This document shows positions 44,929 to 57,800 of a DNA stretch of 64,000 nucleotides, piece by piece. How positions within the stretch are numbered: the first letter of the stretch is position 1; each line of letters starts with the position of its first letter. The notes under the pieces are model-generated. The model did not search any database. It was not told the origin of the DNA and was given only the letters and a program-made list of their open reading frames with translations. The DNA comes from Membranipora membranacea. Its lineage: Eukaryota > Bryozoa > Gymnolaemata > Cheilostomatida > Membraniporidae. The position numbers and the translations under genes were made by a program. The stretch lies in contig OU612066.1 of NCBI GenBank assembly GCA_914767715.1, positions 18,822,283 through 18,886,282 on the forward strand. Reading direction: 5' to 3'.

Positions 44929-45056
44929 GAGTATTTCACAGCCAGCCCTTAAAAGCGTTCGGGATGGTGATCGCGGCCGTAGGCGGTCGTTAACGACCGC
45001 CTACGGCCGCGATCGCCATCCCGAACGCTTTTAAGGACTGGCTGTGGAGTATTTCA
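44929..45056. mobile_element. Near-perfect 110-bp palindrome with a 10-bp direct duplication
   Basis: The arms meet at GTTAAC (about 44991/44992) and run outward to CACAGCCAG and CTGGCTGTG with only two mismatches in 55 bp. GAGTATTTCA flanks it directly on both sides (44929-44938, 45047-45056), indicating insertion with target duplication. It is much more GC-rich than its surroundings. Confidence 0.85.
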
Positions 45057-45175
45057 GGGAATTCTGGAGTTTGCAGGAGCTAAAATGAAATTCATGGAGA
45101 GTCCTGCAAAATTCTGGAGACTTGGCAAGTATGCTATAAGTTGAAACAAAGTTTGAAACTGAAACTGTGTGCGAT

Positions 45176-45226
45176 GATTATATGTATATATGTGTATATG
45201 TGTATATGTGTTTATGTGTATACCTT
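45176..45226. repeat. TATGTG microsatellite
   Basis: Alternating GTATATGTGTATATGTG sequence in the intron before exon 45297-45343. Confidence 0.7.
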
Positions 45227-45296
45227 TCAGCCAAATACAGCATAGTTTTTTGTTCAGCTCAATTTTTTCCTGCAAACTTTTCTTTTTATATTGAAG

Positions 45297-48200
45297 ATCT
45301 GAAGAAGGAAAAGCAAAAGTTCAGGTTGACCAAGTTAAACCAGGTAGGTCAACAAATATTTCAACATTTTCTTATCGATATTATGGAGCAGTTTTTGAGC
45401 ACTGCCACGGAACATGAGATGCATTGCTGTTGTAGACCCATATGAAGGCAGTGAAAATAAAACTAATGACCTACCATTCTGACTAATCTGACTATTCCAA
45501 ACAAGTGAAAAGTCAGCCAACTTTCCATACTTTCTTCTCCCTAGGTAAGAATGATGATGGAAAGACAGTCAGCCCAATAAGACCAGACCGTAAAAAAAGA
45601 TCTGCCAATAGAGAGCCAGCACAACCAGAGGGAAAAGAATCACGACTATCCAAACAAGAGCATAAAATCAGAAACGACAGGTCAGCTGTTTAGGGAAACA
45701 TATCTATGTATACAGGTTTGACTGAAAGTCAAATGAAAAAGTTGTTATTGCTATATTTCGTGACAGCCATAAACATACTATATTTAGAGTGACTGCTGAC
45801 AGTATTAACTTAATCTACAATATATATTATAATGGACTGAAAAGATTGAAATTGATAACTCAATGCAGTAGCTTCTTGAAAGGTTGCCCAATCAATTCTT
45901 TCTTTTCATGCAGATCTTCTGAAAAAAATCAGAAGAAAGATACGAGCCGCCGAAAGGAACAGAGATTTGGAAGTGACGAGCCTAGACAGAAACATCAGTC
46001 AGGTATTACTAATCTACTATCTGGATATACTGAATACCGGGAGGAACAGCGTGTCAACTCAATAATAGAGTGGCGTGTTAATCAGTCTCCACTGTGGCAC
46101 TGTACTCAATGAACACATGTGTTGTCAGGAGAACATACATGATGTCGATGTCAGTCTGCATTCAAGTCCGGATCATACAAATAAATTTTCTCTTATTTTA
46201 GGCAGCCAGATTCTGCTCTATGAAGGTAGGATGAAGAAGGAAGATTATGACCCAAATCTTGATGACAGAATGGAGAAATATCTAGCAACGAAAGCGGGTA
46301 GGTAACTAAAATTGCTTACTTTGAGTAAGCTCTGGTGGGCATTCAAATGATGATTATGCTACGGTGCTGTGCTGATAAAAACAATTGATGGGTACAGAGC
46401 GTCAATGGAGGATCTACACGGTTTCCCTGTTTTAATAAAGAGTGATAATTATTTACATTTCTTTGGGCCTAACCCAAGTTCCATGATTGAATGTTCCGCC
46501 TAGAAACCTGTGAATCTGGAGTCAAATAGTTTGTCTAAATGCTTTCGCAACATTGCGTTTGAAGATGTTGTTATGAGGTTGTATTGCTTATATTCAAGTC
46601 GTATTTTACTTTTTATCAGCTGCCAAAGAGAAAAGAAGGTAAGATCGAAATTAAGGACAAAATTTGTTGTCTCTTCGTGCTCTTTGCTTCCCAGCATACG
46701 TTTTAAATGCTTGTCATTGTGTACCGCAGCTGCTGATAATAAAACACACTGAATATTGGGTGGCTGTTGCTGCCACTTTAAAGATATTTGTTAGACCTGC
46801 TTCATCACTTACAGATTCAGAGGTGTTCTGCTTGTTAATACCCTTTCGTATTTCAATTAGATGACAGTTCAAAATTTTTTGTTTAGAGAAAATCGACAGC
46901 GAGCTCAAGATGCAGCTGAGGCTGAAGAGAGAAAAAAAGCAGAAGGTCAGTAAGTAGTGACGCGTATATCTGTCACGGAGTTTTTGTTAAATGAAGTTAG
47001 GAAACATTTTTTGTCAATTTTTCATAGGAAGTATTATAATTGATTGATAACCTGTATTAGTGACAAATCTTTCTGAACTTATTTTTCTCAGCGCCTAGGT
47101 TCCAATTTCTTCATTTATAAAAACGCGTTACAGTGCATTGTAACGTGAAACGCTCACAACCTCACTCGCCTGAAAAAAAAGACCAAATGCTATCGATCAG
47201 GAACAAACTATTATGCCTTATGAGCTCTGCACATCATTTGTCAGAAATATAAACCTGCTTCACAATATAGAGGATCACTTTACTTTGTTCACTGTTGGGC
47301 ACAACAGAAGTAAGGAGTTGTGACAATGTTCTTTGGATGTCACACCATCTCTTGTAAGACCCTAAAGAAGAAAGTGCCTGTGATTGAAGGTATATCAAAC
47401 AAAGAAATAATCAGTCTAAATCATCATTCTCGTCGCGCTATGTGGAGATGAATATTTGTAACACGATAATGTATAAAAAACGCGGAAATGCTTCCATATT
47501 TTATGTTTCTATTCCGATAGAGGAAGCAGCAAGAACCAAGAAATCAAAAGAAGCGAAAGCTAAGGCTGCTGCAGAAGCCGAACAACAAGGTCTGTGGAAC
47601 ACACAAATAAGTTTTTCTTAGAATCAAGGAATTTTATATATACATATCTCTCTAATTGGATCAGAGCATTTCACATCCTACCACTAAAGTCACATGATAA
47701 TCAACAAGTTGCCTATTTGTTATTTGTATACTTTCAAGCCAACCTAGTCCGGGCAGCCTGCCCAGGCTAGAGCCAACCTCTATAACTAAATGAATAAAAC
47801 TGAGAATCAATAGCTAGCAGCGGCATGATTAAGGTTCTGGCCTGCAACTTACATGTTTGGACATAGAATTGTCAAAACAGTTTGCCTAACAAAATTTTAA
47901 TCTAACTATTTTTTCATTCTCAAAGCTCTCGAAAAGAAGAAGAAAGATGATTTGCTGTTGGGAGCTGATATAGAAGGTAGGAATGTCCTGCTCATTTGAC
48001 AACTTGTCAGATTTTTGCAACCATGAACGAAACGGCCATATATATACATATATACATAAATTAGCCACCGATATGATTTATTCACTGTTATGTCTCCTGT
48101 AAATTAACATACGCATTGTTTTCATCTTATCAGTACACAGTAATAGAATGCATTATGGAGTCATCTGGAAAATTTTTAAGCGTCAAACTTTCAAGATACT

Positions 48201-51200
48201 GTCCCAGACTGACCCAGACAGACTGGGATTGTGTCATTTTCATGTTCACATTGACTCGGATGGCTGTCTGGGACAATGTTAACCTGCCATTACATCATTA
48301 TGAGAGAAGCTATGGGACATGTATGTCTATCTATTTGTGTGATTGATTAAAGGTGCTGATGATGTTGAAGCACAGCTGAGACCTCCAGGTGATCCAGAAC
48401 TGGAAAACTACGAACACCTTTTTGCTGCTGATCAAGAAAGACCAGAGGGTAATAAAATTTCTCAATAAAAATAATGAAACTTATTCAAACTTAACACAGA
48501 CTGCATTGCTAGGAAATGCAAGGCAAGGTAATTATTTCTGTCCATGCAGATATATTTGTGGGTTTAAAATACCAGCAGCGCATAATGGATTTTTTTATTG
48601 GTCACTTGCGCAGATGAAAATTTGACAAAGCAATTTAGATCATACTCATAATTTCATAAGATTAGATCATAATGAACTTTCTGTTTGCAGATTTGGATCC
48701 TGAGATTGTGGCAAGGGTCGAAGAACAGATTTTTGAGAAGATCAAGTTCTTCAAAGATGTGAGTAACAAAAAAAGCCAAGTGTACAATTATTACATATTA
48801 TTACATGGCATTACTGTGACTGTAAAGCAACATGATTGATTTATGTTCAATATCTTGATTTTTGTCAGTAAAAGTTTTGAAAAATTGCTGTCTATATTGA
48901 TCCTCACTAAAAGATATGACAGAGAGTATACCAAGGCAGTGGCGTATATTAGCACTCACGGCCCACGGTTTTCCATGAGTGGCTGAATTGCATAGAATTG
49001 TGTATTGTGTAGAGCGTCTGCCTAATGATCACTATTAATAAGATTGTTGTGGGTTCGAATCCCATCGAGGTCAGTTTTTTTTCAAATGGGTGCTTTATAA
49101 CTGGAGCATTTTTACCGTAATCTTCTACTGCTATTGAGTTGTTTTCTGAAAGTACCCAACAGCTCAGTGAGCTATTGAAATACCTCTCTGCATGCACTAT
49201 TTTGCTACCGATATGCAAAAATTTCCGTGGTGGGAGGGCGCTTAAGCGCCCCTCCCACACCCTCCCCGCCACGCCTACTGCGTGTGGATCGGGCTGTGCC
49301 CGATCATTATGCTTTCTCTAAAAAGTCAGTGAGTGAAATTTTTTGGAATATACACCCCTGTACCAAGGATCATAAGTCACTGTGTATAAAAGACAGAATT
49401 ATTATTCATTCCAGGTTGAGTTGAAATTGTGTCAGAGTGGGGGAAAATTGTGTCATATTTAACAGTAGCGGTAGTACTGCAACTGCCACCATACATGTGT
49501 AACCAGGATTTAAATCTTAATTCAGTCATATGGAGAGCCTAGGACCACCCACTGTCTCGTTTGGACTGTTAGATTGAGATAGAGCGCAAATTTTGAGTTA
49601 CGACCAAAAGTGGGATAAAATAATGATAGCTCAAATGTTTTTCCATAACGTTTTTTCGGACTGCATCTGGTTCTGAACTCGCAACATAAACGATGTGCGA
49701 CTTCCAAATATGGTCTACATCTAGTCCAATATATGTTATCAAGAATTACTTTTGTACTGACTTTGAATTTCTCTTGCAACAACATAAGAAAAGAATTCAT
49801 AATGAAAATCCTTCCATTTTGTGTTTACTTTTAGTGTCAGGTTTGTTTTCCTTTCCCTTTTTAAGGTACAAGGTAAAGTTAGAGAGAAGCAATGGGTCAT
49901 GCGTAAGAAAATGAAGTTGCGGGCAGAAGCCAGAGCATACATATCCAGATTTGAGGGAGTATCTAGTGGAGCTGGTGGTCCAGGTTTTGGAGCGAGACTC
50001 ATGGTAAGAATATTGTATACATGGCTATCAGCTGTCACCCTTCTTCTATTTACCGTTCACAGTTATACTTCGCATAATGCTTCCACTGTTTTTCCCACAA
50101 CAATGATACTGGTATTTTTCTGTATTCATACTTGTAGGTCTCATTGAGTAAAGCGAGCAGAGAATTAGCTAACTACAGTGCGATGCTGATACCGTGGGAA
50201 GGGAAGATTAAGAACATTGAGAGTTACTTTGGCTCTGTGGTAGCCTCATACTTCACATTTCTGAGATGGCTGTTCTGGATAAACTTTATAATGGCCCTGA
50301 TATGTGGAGTAGTTATAATAATGCCTGAGGTGATGTTTGGACCAGACATGGGAACCGTCCCATATAAATCTGTACCAGGTGCGTACCTAATCAAATAAAA
50401 AGCTTTATCAACGCCTTACGATACACTGGGAACCTTTCCTTTACAGCTGTTGCAATTAATGCTTTTTTAAAATTATTTCTCATATTATCTAAACATTTAT
50501 TTACCTTGTCTATGGCTAAAATCAGCACAACAGACACGAGTCATAAATATGCATCATTATTTTATTTATCTTAGCTGAACAAGAGACAGAGGCAAGCTAC
50601 TTGAAGACCCTGTGGAATTTCAATGGATATGCGCAAGTATCACCTATCTTCTATGGATACTATTCAAGCATAAAACGTTATGATTCGGGATTTCGCATGC
50701 CCTTTGCATACATGCTTGGGAACCTGATGATGTTCGCCTACAGCTTCTACACTATATTACGCCAGATTGCAGATAATGCTAAGGATGAAAAGGCTGCTGA
50801 CAAGGATGAGAACTTCACATTTTCCTGGAGGGCTTATTCCAGCTGGGATTATATGATCGGCAATGAGGAAACAGCAAAAAATAAATACAAGTCTCTAATT
50901 ATCGCTATCAGGGAGAGTATTACTGAAAGCAAGGAGAGTGCAAAGAAGATAAGTGGCAAAACCAAGTTTTTGAGATTCTTTGCCAATTTTCTTGTCTTGG
51001 TAGTTCTTAGCGCCAGTACATATGGTATATTCAGTTCTGTTCAGAGATCAAACCAAGTCCAGCAGAAAATCAAGGAACAAGGTCCGGATTCAGTGGGTTG
51101 GCTCGAGTCTAATGAAGTATCTCTTGTTGTTTCTCTTGTCACTGCTTTCTTTCCAATGATATTTGACATCATATCTATCATGGAGGATTACCATCCCAGG

Positions 51201-52415
51201 ATAGCTTTACAGTGGTCACTGAGGAGGATCATGGTCTTATATCTTCTCAACCTTTATACTCTATATATCGCACTCTATCAAAAGATTTTAGCTATCGAAG
51301 AGGAGGCAAGGGTGGCCCTCGCTGATCATTATAATGTCACCACTATCATACCATGTCCGGAAACAAATGAATTCACTACTATCACAATAGATGTTGAGAA
51401 TCTAACAACAACCACCACAGCTTATACAACTACAGTGGCTGTCAACGCAACAACATCTATCCCATGTGGTTACCCAGAGTTTATACCGGATGCTACATGC
51501 TGGGAGACCATGGTTGGACAAGAACTTATAAAACTAACTGTTTTTGACTTTGTATCCACAGTGGCGCTGATATATATTACAGAGTTCTTCAGAGCTGTAT
51601 TGATTAGAGTGATGAATACTTGCTGGTGCTGGGACATGGAGAAGTTCTTTCCAGCCTATGCAGAGTTTTCATTGGCTGAGAATTTGCTGCATCTCATAAA
51701 TAATCAGGGGATGGTATGGATGGGAACCCTGTTTTGCCCGGGTCTGCCAGCCTTGAACTTGTTCAAGTTGCTGTGTCTGTTCTATGTCAGGGCGTGGTCT
51801 GTCATGGTTTGCAATGTTCCCCATGAGCGAATCTTCAAAGCAGGCAGCGACAACTTTTACCTTATGCTACTTCTATTCATGCTTTATGTCGTGATGATCC
51901 CGATCGCATTTGCCATGGTCAACATAAAACCATCTAGACAGTGCGGACCTTTCGCCAATGTTGAATATATGACAAATGTTGTGACTGAATGGATGAAAGA
52001 TGTATTTCATGCAAACTTGTTTGGGTTTGTAAAGTATATGGCATCACCAGGTGCGCTCATCCCGATACTTATTCTACTATTCTTAAGGATATACTCACTA
52101 TCATCAAGTAATGATGCCTTACAAGGGACAGTGCTTGATCTCAAAAAGCAGCTGTCATATGAGAGAACGGAGGGCAAGAAGAGAGTTTTTAACATGAACA
52201 AGGCTGCTGCAGAAGCAGCCCCGACCCCTACTCAAGCACCTGCCAAACCACAGGCTATCACCGAAGGAACCACAAATTCTACTGTATCAAATCTTAGTAC
52301 AGCCATGAATGCTGCTAAGTTTATTGGTCGAATGAAGAACAATGCCCGTCTTAGATCTGAGGGTACTAACCAAGATCCTGGTGTTACTATTGAAACCATA
52401 TCTGAGGAAATCTGA
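45297..52415 (+). CDS. TMC: TMC (transmembrane channel-like) protein
   Basis: Multi-pass membrane protein of the TMC family; TMC1/2 are the pore subunits of hair-cell mechanotransduction. Exons are 45297-45343, 45545-45680, 45914-46002, 46202-46297, 46889-46945, 47521-47589, 47926-47976, 48353-48448, 48691-48758, 49866-50003, 50138-50378 and 50575-52415. The early exons give a charged Lys/Glu cytoplasmic tail (AEAEERKKAE, KEAKAKAAAEAEQQ), as in TMC1/2. 49866 on has AYISRFEGVSSGAGG and LSKASRELANYSAMLIPWEG. The large last exon (613 codons) carries the TMC signature CWETMVGQELIKLTVFDF and most membrane segments, then a Ser/Thr/Pro-rich tail ending TIETISEEI. No start specific to this part is visible. 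The first exon enters in phase from 44643, so the whole chain would be about 1790 residues. Confidence 0.85.
48200..48275 (+). repeat. Hairpin with a perfect 10-bp stem in TMC intron
   Basis: TGTCCCAGAC pairs with GTCTGGGACA, with further partial pairing inside (CCAGACAG, CTGTCTGG). A precursor-like RNA or a small foldback are both possible. Confidence 0.4.
48950..49310. mobile_element. tRNA-derived SINE in TMC intron
   Basis: A clear pol III B box (GGTTCGAATCC, 49052-49062) with a tRNA-like T arm (GTGGGTTCGAATCCCAT) follows a degenerate A-box region. A GC-rich tail with GGGCGCTTAAGCGCCC and TGCGTGTGGATCGGGCTG follows. The minus strand reads GFEPTT, the usual artefact of tRNA-SINEs. The cloverleaf is too degenerate to be a working tRNA. 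Confidence 0.7.
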
Positions 52416-52909
52416 ATTGAATATATTAATGAGCAGCTACCATATAATGACTCTTGGCTGGTTAACATATCCGATGACCTCAGCCCTCCTCTCTTACATT
52501 ACTGAATCTACTAAGCTTATGTTCATATGTTTGCAGTTTGTAAGACTCCGGACCACTTTGACTCACTGGTAGAATGTAAACCTATCTACACTGTGTACAT
52601 CGCTGTAGTTATTGTTTAGATATTTTGGTATAGCATGCGTACATATATATATATGCTTTTATTGTCAGCAACAATTCATTATTACTAATGTTTTTTGTTA
52701 CTATTACTAAACATCTCTGCTACATCTTATTTTATTTTGATGACCAATCGCTATCCATTTTATTATCAAATAATAGAGGTATACTCTTTGGATCCAAAAG
52801 ATAAGCTAAAAGATAACATATATTTTCTATGTACTTTACTATTACTCAGTTATGTCCCACAGTTTCACACCAAAACTTGAATACATGACTTGTATAATCC
52901 TAATATTAC

Positions 52910-52915
52910 AATAAA
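52910..52915 (+). terminator. AATAAA poly(A) signal after TMC
   Basis: AATAAA about 500 bp after the TMC stop at 52415. Another AATAAA is at about 52980. Confidence 0.5.
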
Positions 52916-54129
52916 CTGATGGTAATTGTGGCTGTTCGCTGAACAAGTCATTTGGGCATATAAGGTCATGTACGAACAAAAATAAATGGTAAGTCTGTCG
53001 AGTGAATTTATAAAGACCATCATTGTCATGGAGGGCCGTTCTATTGAAAGTTTGGTATGGCATGAGTGGCATGGTACGGGTGATCATCATTCGATGATAT
53101 TTAAGCTACAATACAGAAAAATAAGAGCTAGAGGTATATCAAGGAGTAATAGTAATCCCCTGTTACTCCTTGGGTATATGTATATTTAGTTCATCAAACT
53201 TCAGAGTAGTTAGTTTTCATTCAGGGAAATATGTCCCAAACTCCCTGGCTGCTTAGGTCTGGATGCAAATCTTATCAACTTTGAGGAGTTATTGTCTGGT
53301 TGGCATTAAAAGGACAACTCCAAATATCATCATTGGATTGTCATTCATATATCAGCATACATATAGGTCATGTGACCTTTTTTACCTGTGTATCAATGTT
53401 TGAGCAACAAAGTCCTTGGTTTGAGCAAGGAGTTGGTTTGAGCTAGTTCATCGGTTTGAGTTTAGTTAGCACAGCACTAAAATCCACGACACACTGGTTT
53501 TATCATAGTTAGTAGGACTAATGCATTTCCTACTCTTAGTCTTAATGACCTTTGCGTGGGTCACACACAAAGCCCACAAAGGATGGAAATGTAGTCAGTG
53601 GACTGGTTACATACATTATCTTATAGTAGAGAACTCAGCAAATGGCAGAATTGGTCATATATATAGATAGAATATATTTAAGTGAGTAGTAGTTTGTTAT
53701 TGGTTTAGACTAGCATAGTAGTTAGTACAGACAAGGAAGGAATACTTTGTACTACTGTACTACAGTAACATGTGGTTCACTTCATATCATAGGCATCTCG
53801 AATAACTACAGGCAGTGTATAGAACAGTATGAGTATGCTATACTTTGCATCAAGCATCAAGTTACTCCTTGTTTGCAGGTAGGACTGGTCATTGGTCCTT
53901 GGTAGGACTATGCTTGCAACTGCCTGTATGGTTGTATTGTATGACATTCATTGTACTAGTTCTTATTCACTGAAGTAACTGTCCTGACTCTTGTTGATGT
54001 TGGTGGGATGGGTTCATTAATAGTAAGCGCAGGGTCATGCTGGGTCCAAGGAATTAGAGACTCTCTTATTCCTTGCTTGGTCTCAACTTGGTTGAGACAA
54101 GGAATACCTCCTTGGTTGAGATAAGAGGC
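52916..54129. other. Intergenic, no gene seen
   Basis: AT-rich, with scattered short inverted motifs (for example AAGGAGTAA/TTACTCCTT near 53142-53170). No coding exon or RNA gene recognised. Confidence 0.5.
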
Positions 54130-54510
54130 ATCCTGATGCCTATTTAGCAACCGCTGGATGTCCGCGTGGCATTCGGTGGTTGCCTGATAGGCATCCGGTT
54201 GGCACTCGGACAACCGCCAGTTGCCAAATAGGCATCCAGTTGGATAAAACACTTCCGAGCACAAATTTGACGGTAGCGGATGGGTTTGTAACAAATGAGG
54301 ATAGGATGCCTATTTGGCAACCACGGGTTGCCATGCGGACATCCGGCGGATGGCACATAGGCATCCGGATGAGTTCTTGACAGTCACACTTTGAGATTGA
54401 TATAAGGTAAAATGGATGGCCAGTAAGCACTGCCGGAAGGGTATTTGTCACAAGCGGATGGGCCTTATAGCGGATGGCCATTTACCGGACACATTTTAAG
54501 CACAACACAC
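54130..54510. repeat. Dispersed repeat family (GCATCCGG-rich), copy 1
   Basis: It is built of short inverted motifs such as GGATGCCTATTTGGCAACCAC and GGCATCCGG, followed by a conserved tail: TTTGAGATTGATATAAGGT, CACAAGCGGATGGGCC and TTTACCGGACACATTTT. The same order recurs at 60728-61135. Confidence 0.8.
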
Positions 54511-54854
54511 ACCCCTTCTGTTTCTATGATATCGATGTAGTCCACATTGGACTGGAACTGGACGCCCAATAGGCCTAGAGGCGGAGAGTTTTAATAGAAT
54601 TTCTGGTTTTGTGAGGTTGTTGGTAGACATAACCAAATTACATGCTTGCGTGTGAGATTTATTATATTACATCTAATCTAATACTAAGTCTTGCTAGAGA
54701 AGCATTCCTGGTATTCTAGCATTCACCTCTTGAAACATTCCTTGATTTGACAATAATCTTAGTCACCAATGTGATCTAGCCACAACTGTGACCAAAAAAA
54801 TTTGCTTTTAACTGATTTAATCTGCTTTAACATTTTAGAACAGAGACATTGTTG

Positions 54855-57800
54855 ATGGATGATCAAGGATATAACCCAAATGGGCAAACGCTTCTGGTGG
54901 TAAGAAATATCACTAAGGTTAAACTTGAACTTGGCTTGGAAAATATCACTGTGTATCGCATTGTCTAGACTAGAGCTCAGTATGTAATGTATATAAATGA
55001 TAAATTTGTGAACATCTCCATATCAGAGACCCTGACCTTGTGATTATGAATCGGTAATTGTTTTTAGACATGCCATAGCTGCGGCTGTATATCAAAGTCC
55101 GGATGGCAAACATGTCAACAATGTGGTGAGTATTGCTTATGTTTTTTACTGGAAATACCTGATTTGCAGAGCGAATAGGGCACGCATGAGGAATGCCTCC
55201 TTCTTCATTTGACCTGCCTATGTCATGCCTGAATATTTCATTTGGTACCTATATTTTAAGATTGCACTCAATCAATTATTTTAGATCCACACATCGCCAA
55301 GGTAGTGTAGTACAGAGGAGGACAGTTTTCCTGAATATTATCTATCACATGAAAGTAATACTTAAGTTCACAGTTCAAGAAATTACTTTAATCAGATAAA
55401 GATCAAGAGTTCTCACGGAGTCACAGAATAAAAACAGATAACTCACCTTTAATAAACATTTAAATCTTTTCACAGGATGTCAGTTGATAAGTGGAGACAT
55501 GACGGTGGGTGTGTCTCAGCATCATCATGTGTCTGATGGGGGTCTGGCTACAAGCTCTGCACACTATACCCAGCTGCCTGATACAGAAGCTCATGACATA
55601 GCTGTCACCTATCCTGGTGTGGAGAGTGTCGAGGTTGTGCAGCCTAGTGTTAATGATCTCATATTTACTCTAAATCAAGTGGTAAGTTTAAGTCCTCAAT
55701 TCAACTCACACATAAACCCATCAAGGAAATACTGGCTCATATCATCTAACAATCTGGATTAATCTTATACCTGATTTTACCCTGATGTGTCAGCGATAAG
55801 TGTTTTATTAAACCAGTGTCGGTATGATATGTAGGCCCTATGAGATGTAGGTCCTATGATATGTAGGCCCTATGATATGTATGCCCTATGATATGTAGGC
55901 CCTATGACTTAGTGCTCACAAGACCTAGATCAAGGTTTTTTCTTTTCCTTTTTTTTATTTTCGGCACTATTCGGAAAACATTCCGCAACTGGAATGAAAT
56001 AGACTGCCAATAAAAGTGTTAAAAAATATAATAAAAAAATCCAATCTGCCTGAATTTGGAGTTGCTCCCCCTCAAGCCGACAGGCAAATTGGAACGTATT
56101 GATGTAACCCACACCTACCCATCACAACCATAGGTATCCTTCTCCATGCCACACAGTTTGTCAGTTTGTAACTGTTGGGTGTTTGTTATTGGGGGTTGTT
56201 TTTAAAATTCAAGTACAGCATCAAAACCAGCCATGGCATTGAAACAGGCAAACAACCATTTATTAATTCTGTACGAATATGATATCTTATCTTCTTAACA
56301 CAGTATGATGATATTATTGTATATGTTTGGTCAGCTGGAGCAGTTAAAAGCAGAGGGTTGTTTGCTCTTCTCTATACTATTCAATCCTAAAAATGGCAAA
56401 ATTGAGACTCATCACGCAGGATTACCAGAAACAATAACAGAAAGTGTCACATCTACAATCTCAGGCAACTTCCCAAAACCACGTGAGTGAACATTGCAGT
56501 GTAGCTAACAACTCTAGAAAGATATTTCTTGTTTGTGTTGTTTAGAACTTCATGTTGAAAAGTGAAATTTTTTCGCACCGCTCTACCCCCAATTCGCAAC
56601 TTAACAGAGAGATGCTACGCAATTAGGCAAACACATAAACACAAAATTATCTTTAATTTTCTTCCTCAAGCAACATCATTGTCTATTTATTGTCTCCAGA
56701 AAGTAATTGACTGGAACAAATTTTTGATCCACGACATTAAAAGCCTTCTACTTATTTTTGTAGGGAAGAGACAAAATAGAAAGAAAGAACTCACTGCTGA
56801 AGAAGAGCTTGAGCAAAAACATGCCTGTTCCCTGTGTGACTATCGTACAAAACATGGCTGGGTGCTCAAACACCATCTGAGACTTCATACTGGCGAGAAA
56901 CCTTATGAATGCGCATATTGCCATTACAGGTGCAGCGACCTGGCAAACATCAAAAGGCATAAACGAAGACATGAAGTTGTCCAAGACTACAAGTGCGATA
57001 TCTGTCATCTCTACTTTGCCAAGGAGAGAGGATTAGCTCATCATAAAAACCTCAAACACAATGATAATGCTTGCTATCCTAGCAATCCAGGAAGTGTGCG
57101 CACAAGAAGTCAACGTAAATGTGATGTATGTGGCAAAGAGTTCAGCTCGAGGACTGCTTGCTCAAAGCATATGAAGGTACATAGTGGTAAGAGACCATTC
57201 AAATGCACTCTTTGTGCATATAGAGCCACATGTACTAACTCGCTACACATTCACATGGAAAACCACAAGACTATGCACACCAAGCGTCTGGTCTGCGCTA
57301 AGTGCCCTTACAGGACAGATTATGCATCGGCACTGAACAAGCATATGCTGCTATTTCATTCAAGTGAAACTGATGCTGGAAAATGTGAGACAAGCACTGC
57401 TACAATGGACAGAGAGAGTAGTTCTGTTGTACAAGTAAATAGCCCATATGTCAGAAAACTCAGGAAATCCGATAAAGCACCATTCAAGTGTGATAAATGT
57501 GATCACGAGTCACCATCATGGAGATTGGCTGCACTACACAAAAAAGATGCTCATCCATCTCTAATGCACAGACGACCACGAGCTGTTGAGTATAAAGACT
57601 CTGAAGGCTTAACTCAATTTAAATGTAACAAGTGCAGCTTTTCGGCCCAATCCTCAGATGTAGTAATCTCACATCTTAACGAACACTCAAACTATCGCTT
57701 TAAGTGTGATAACTGTGAATACAAGTGTAACAAACACATAGCATTTGTTACTCATCAGAGAGTAGTGCACGGAGAGAAAAACATGTATGAATGTAAGCGC

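Noticed and set aside
49005-49075. Functional tRNA gene
   Set aside because: Only the T arm/B box is intact; acceptor and anticodon stems do not pair. Better explained as a SINE.
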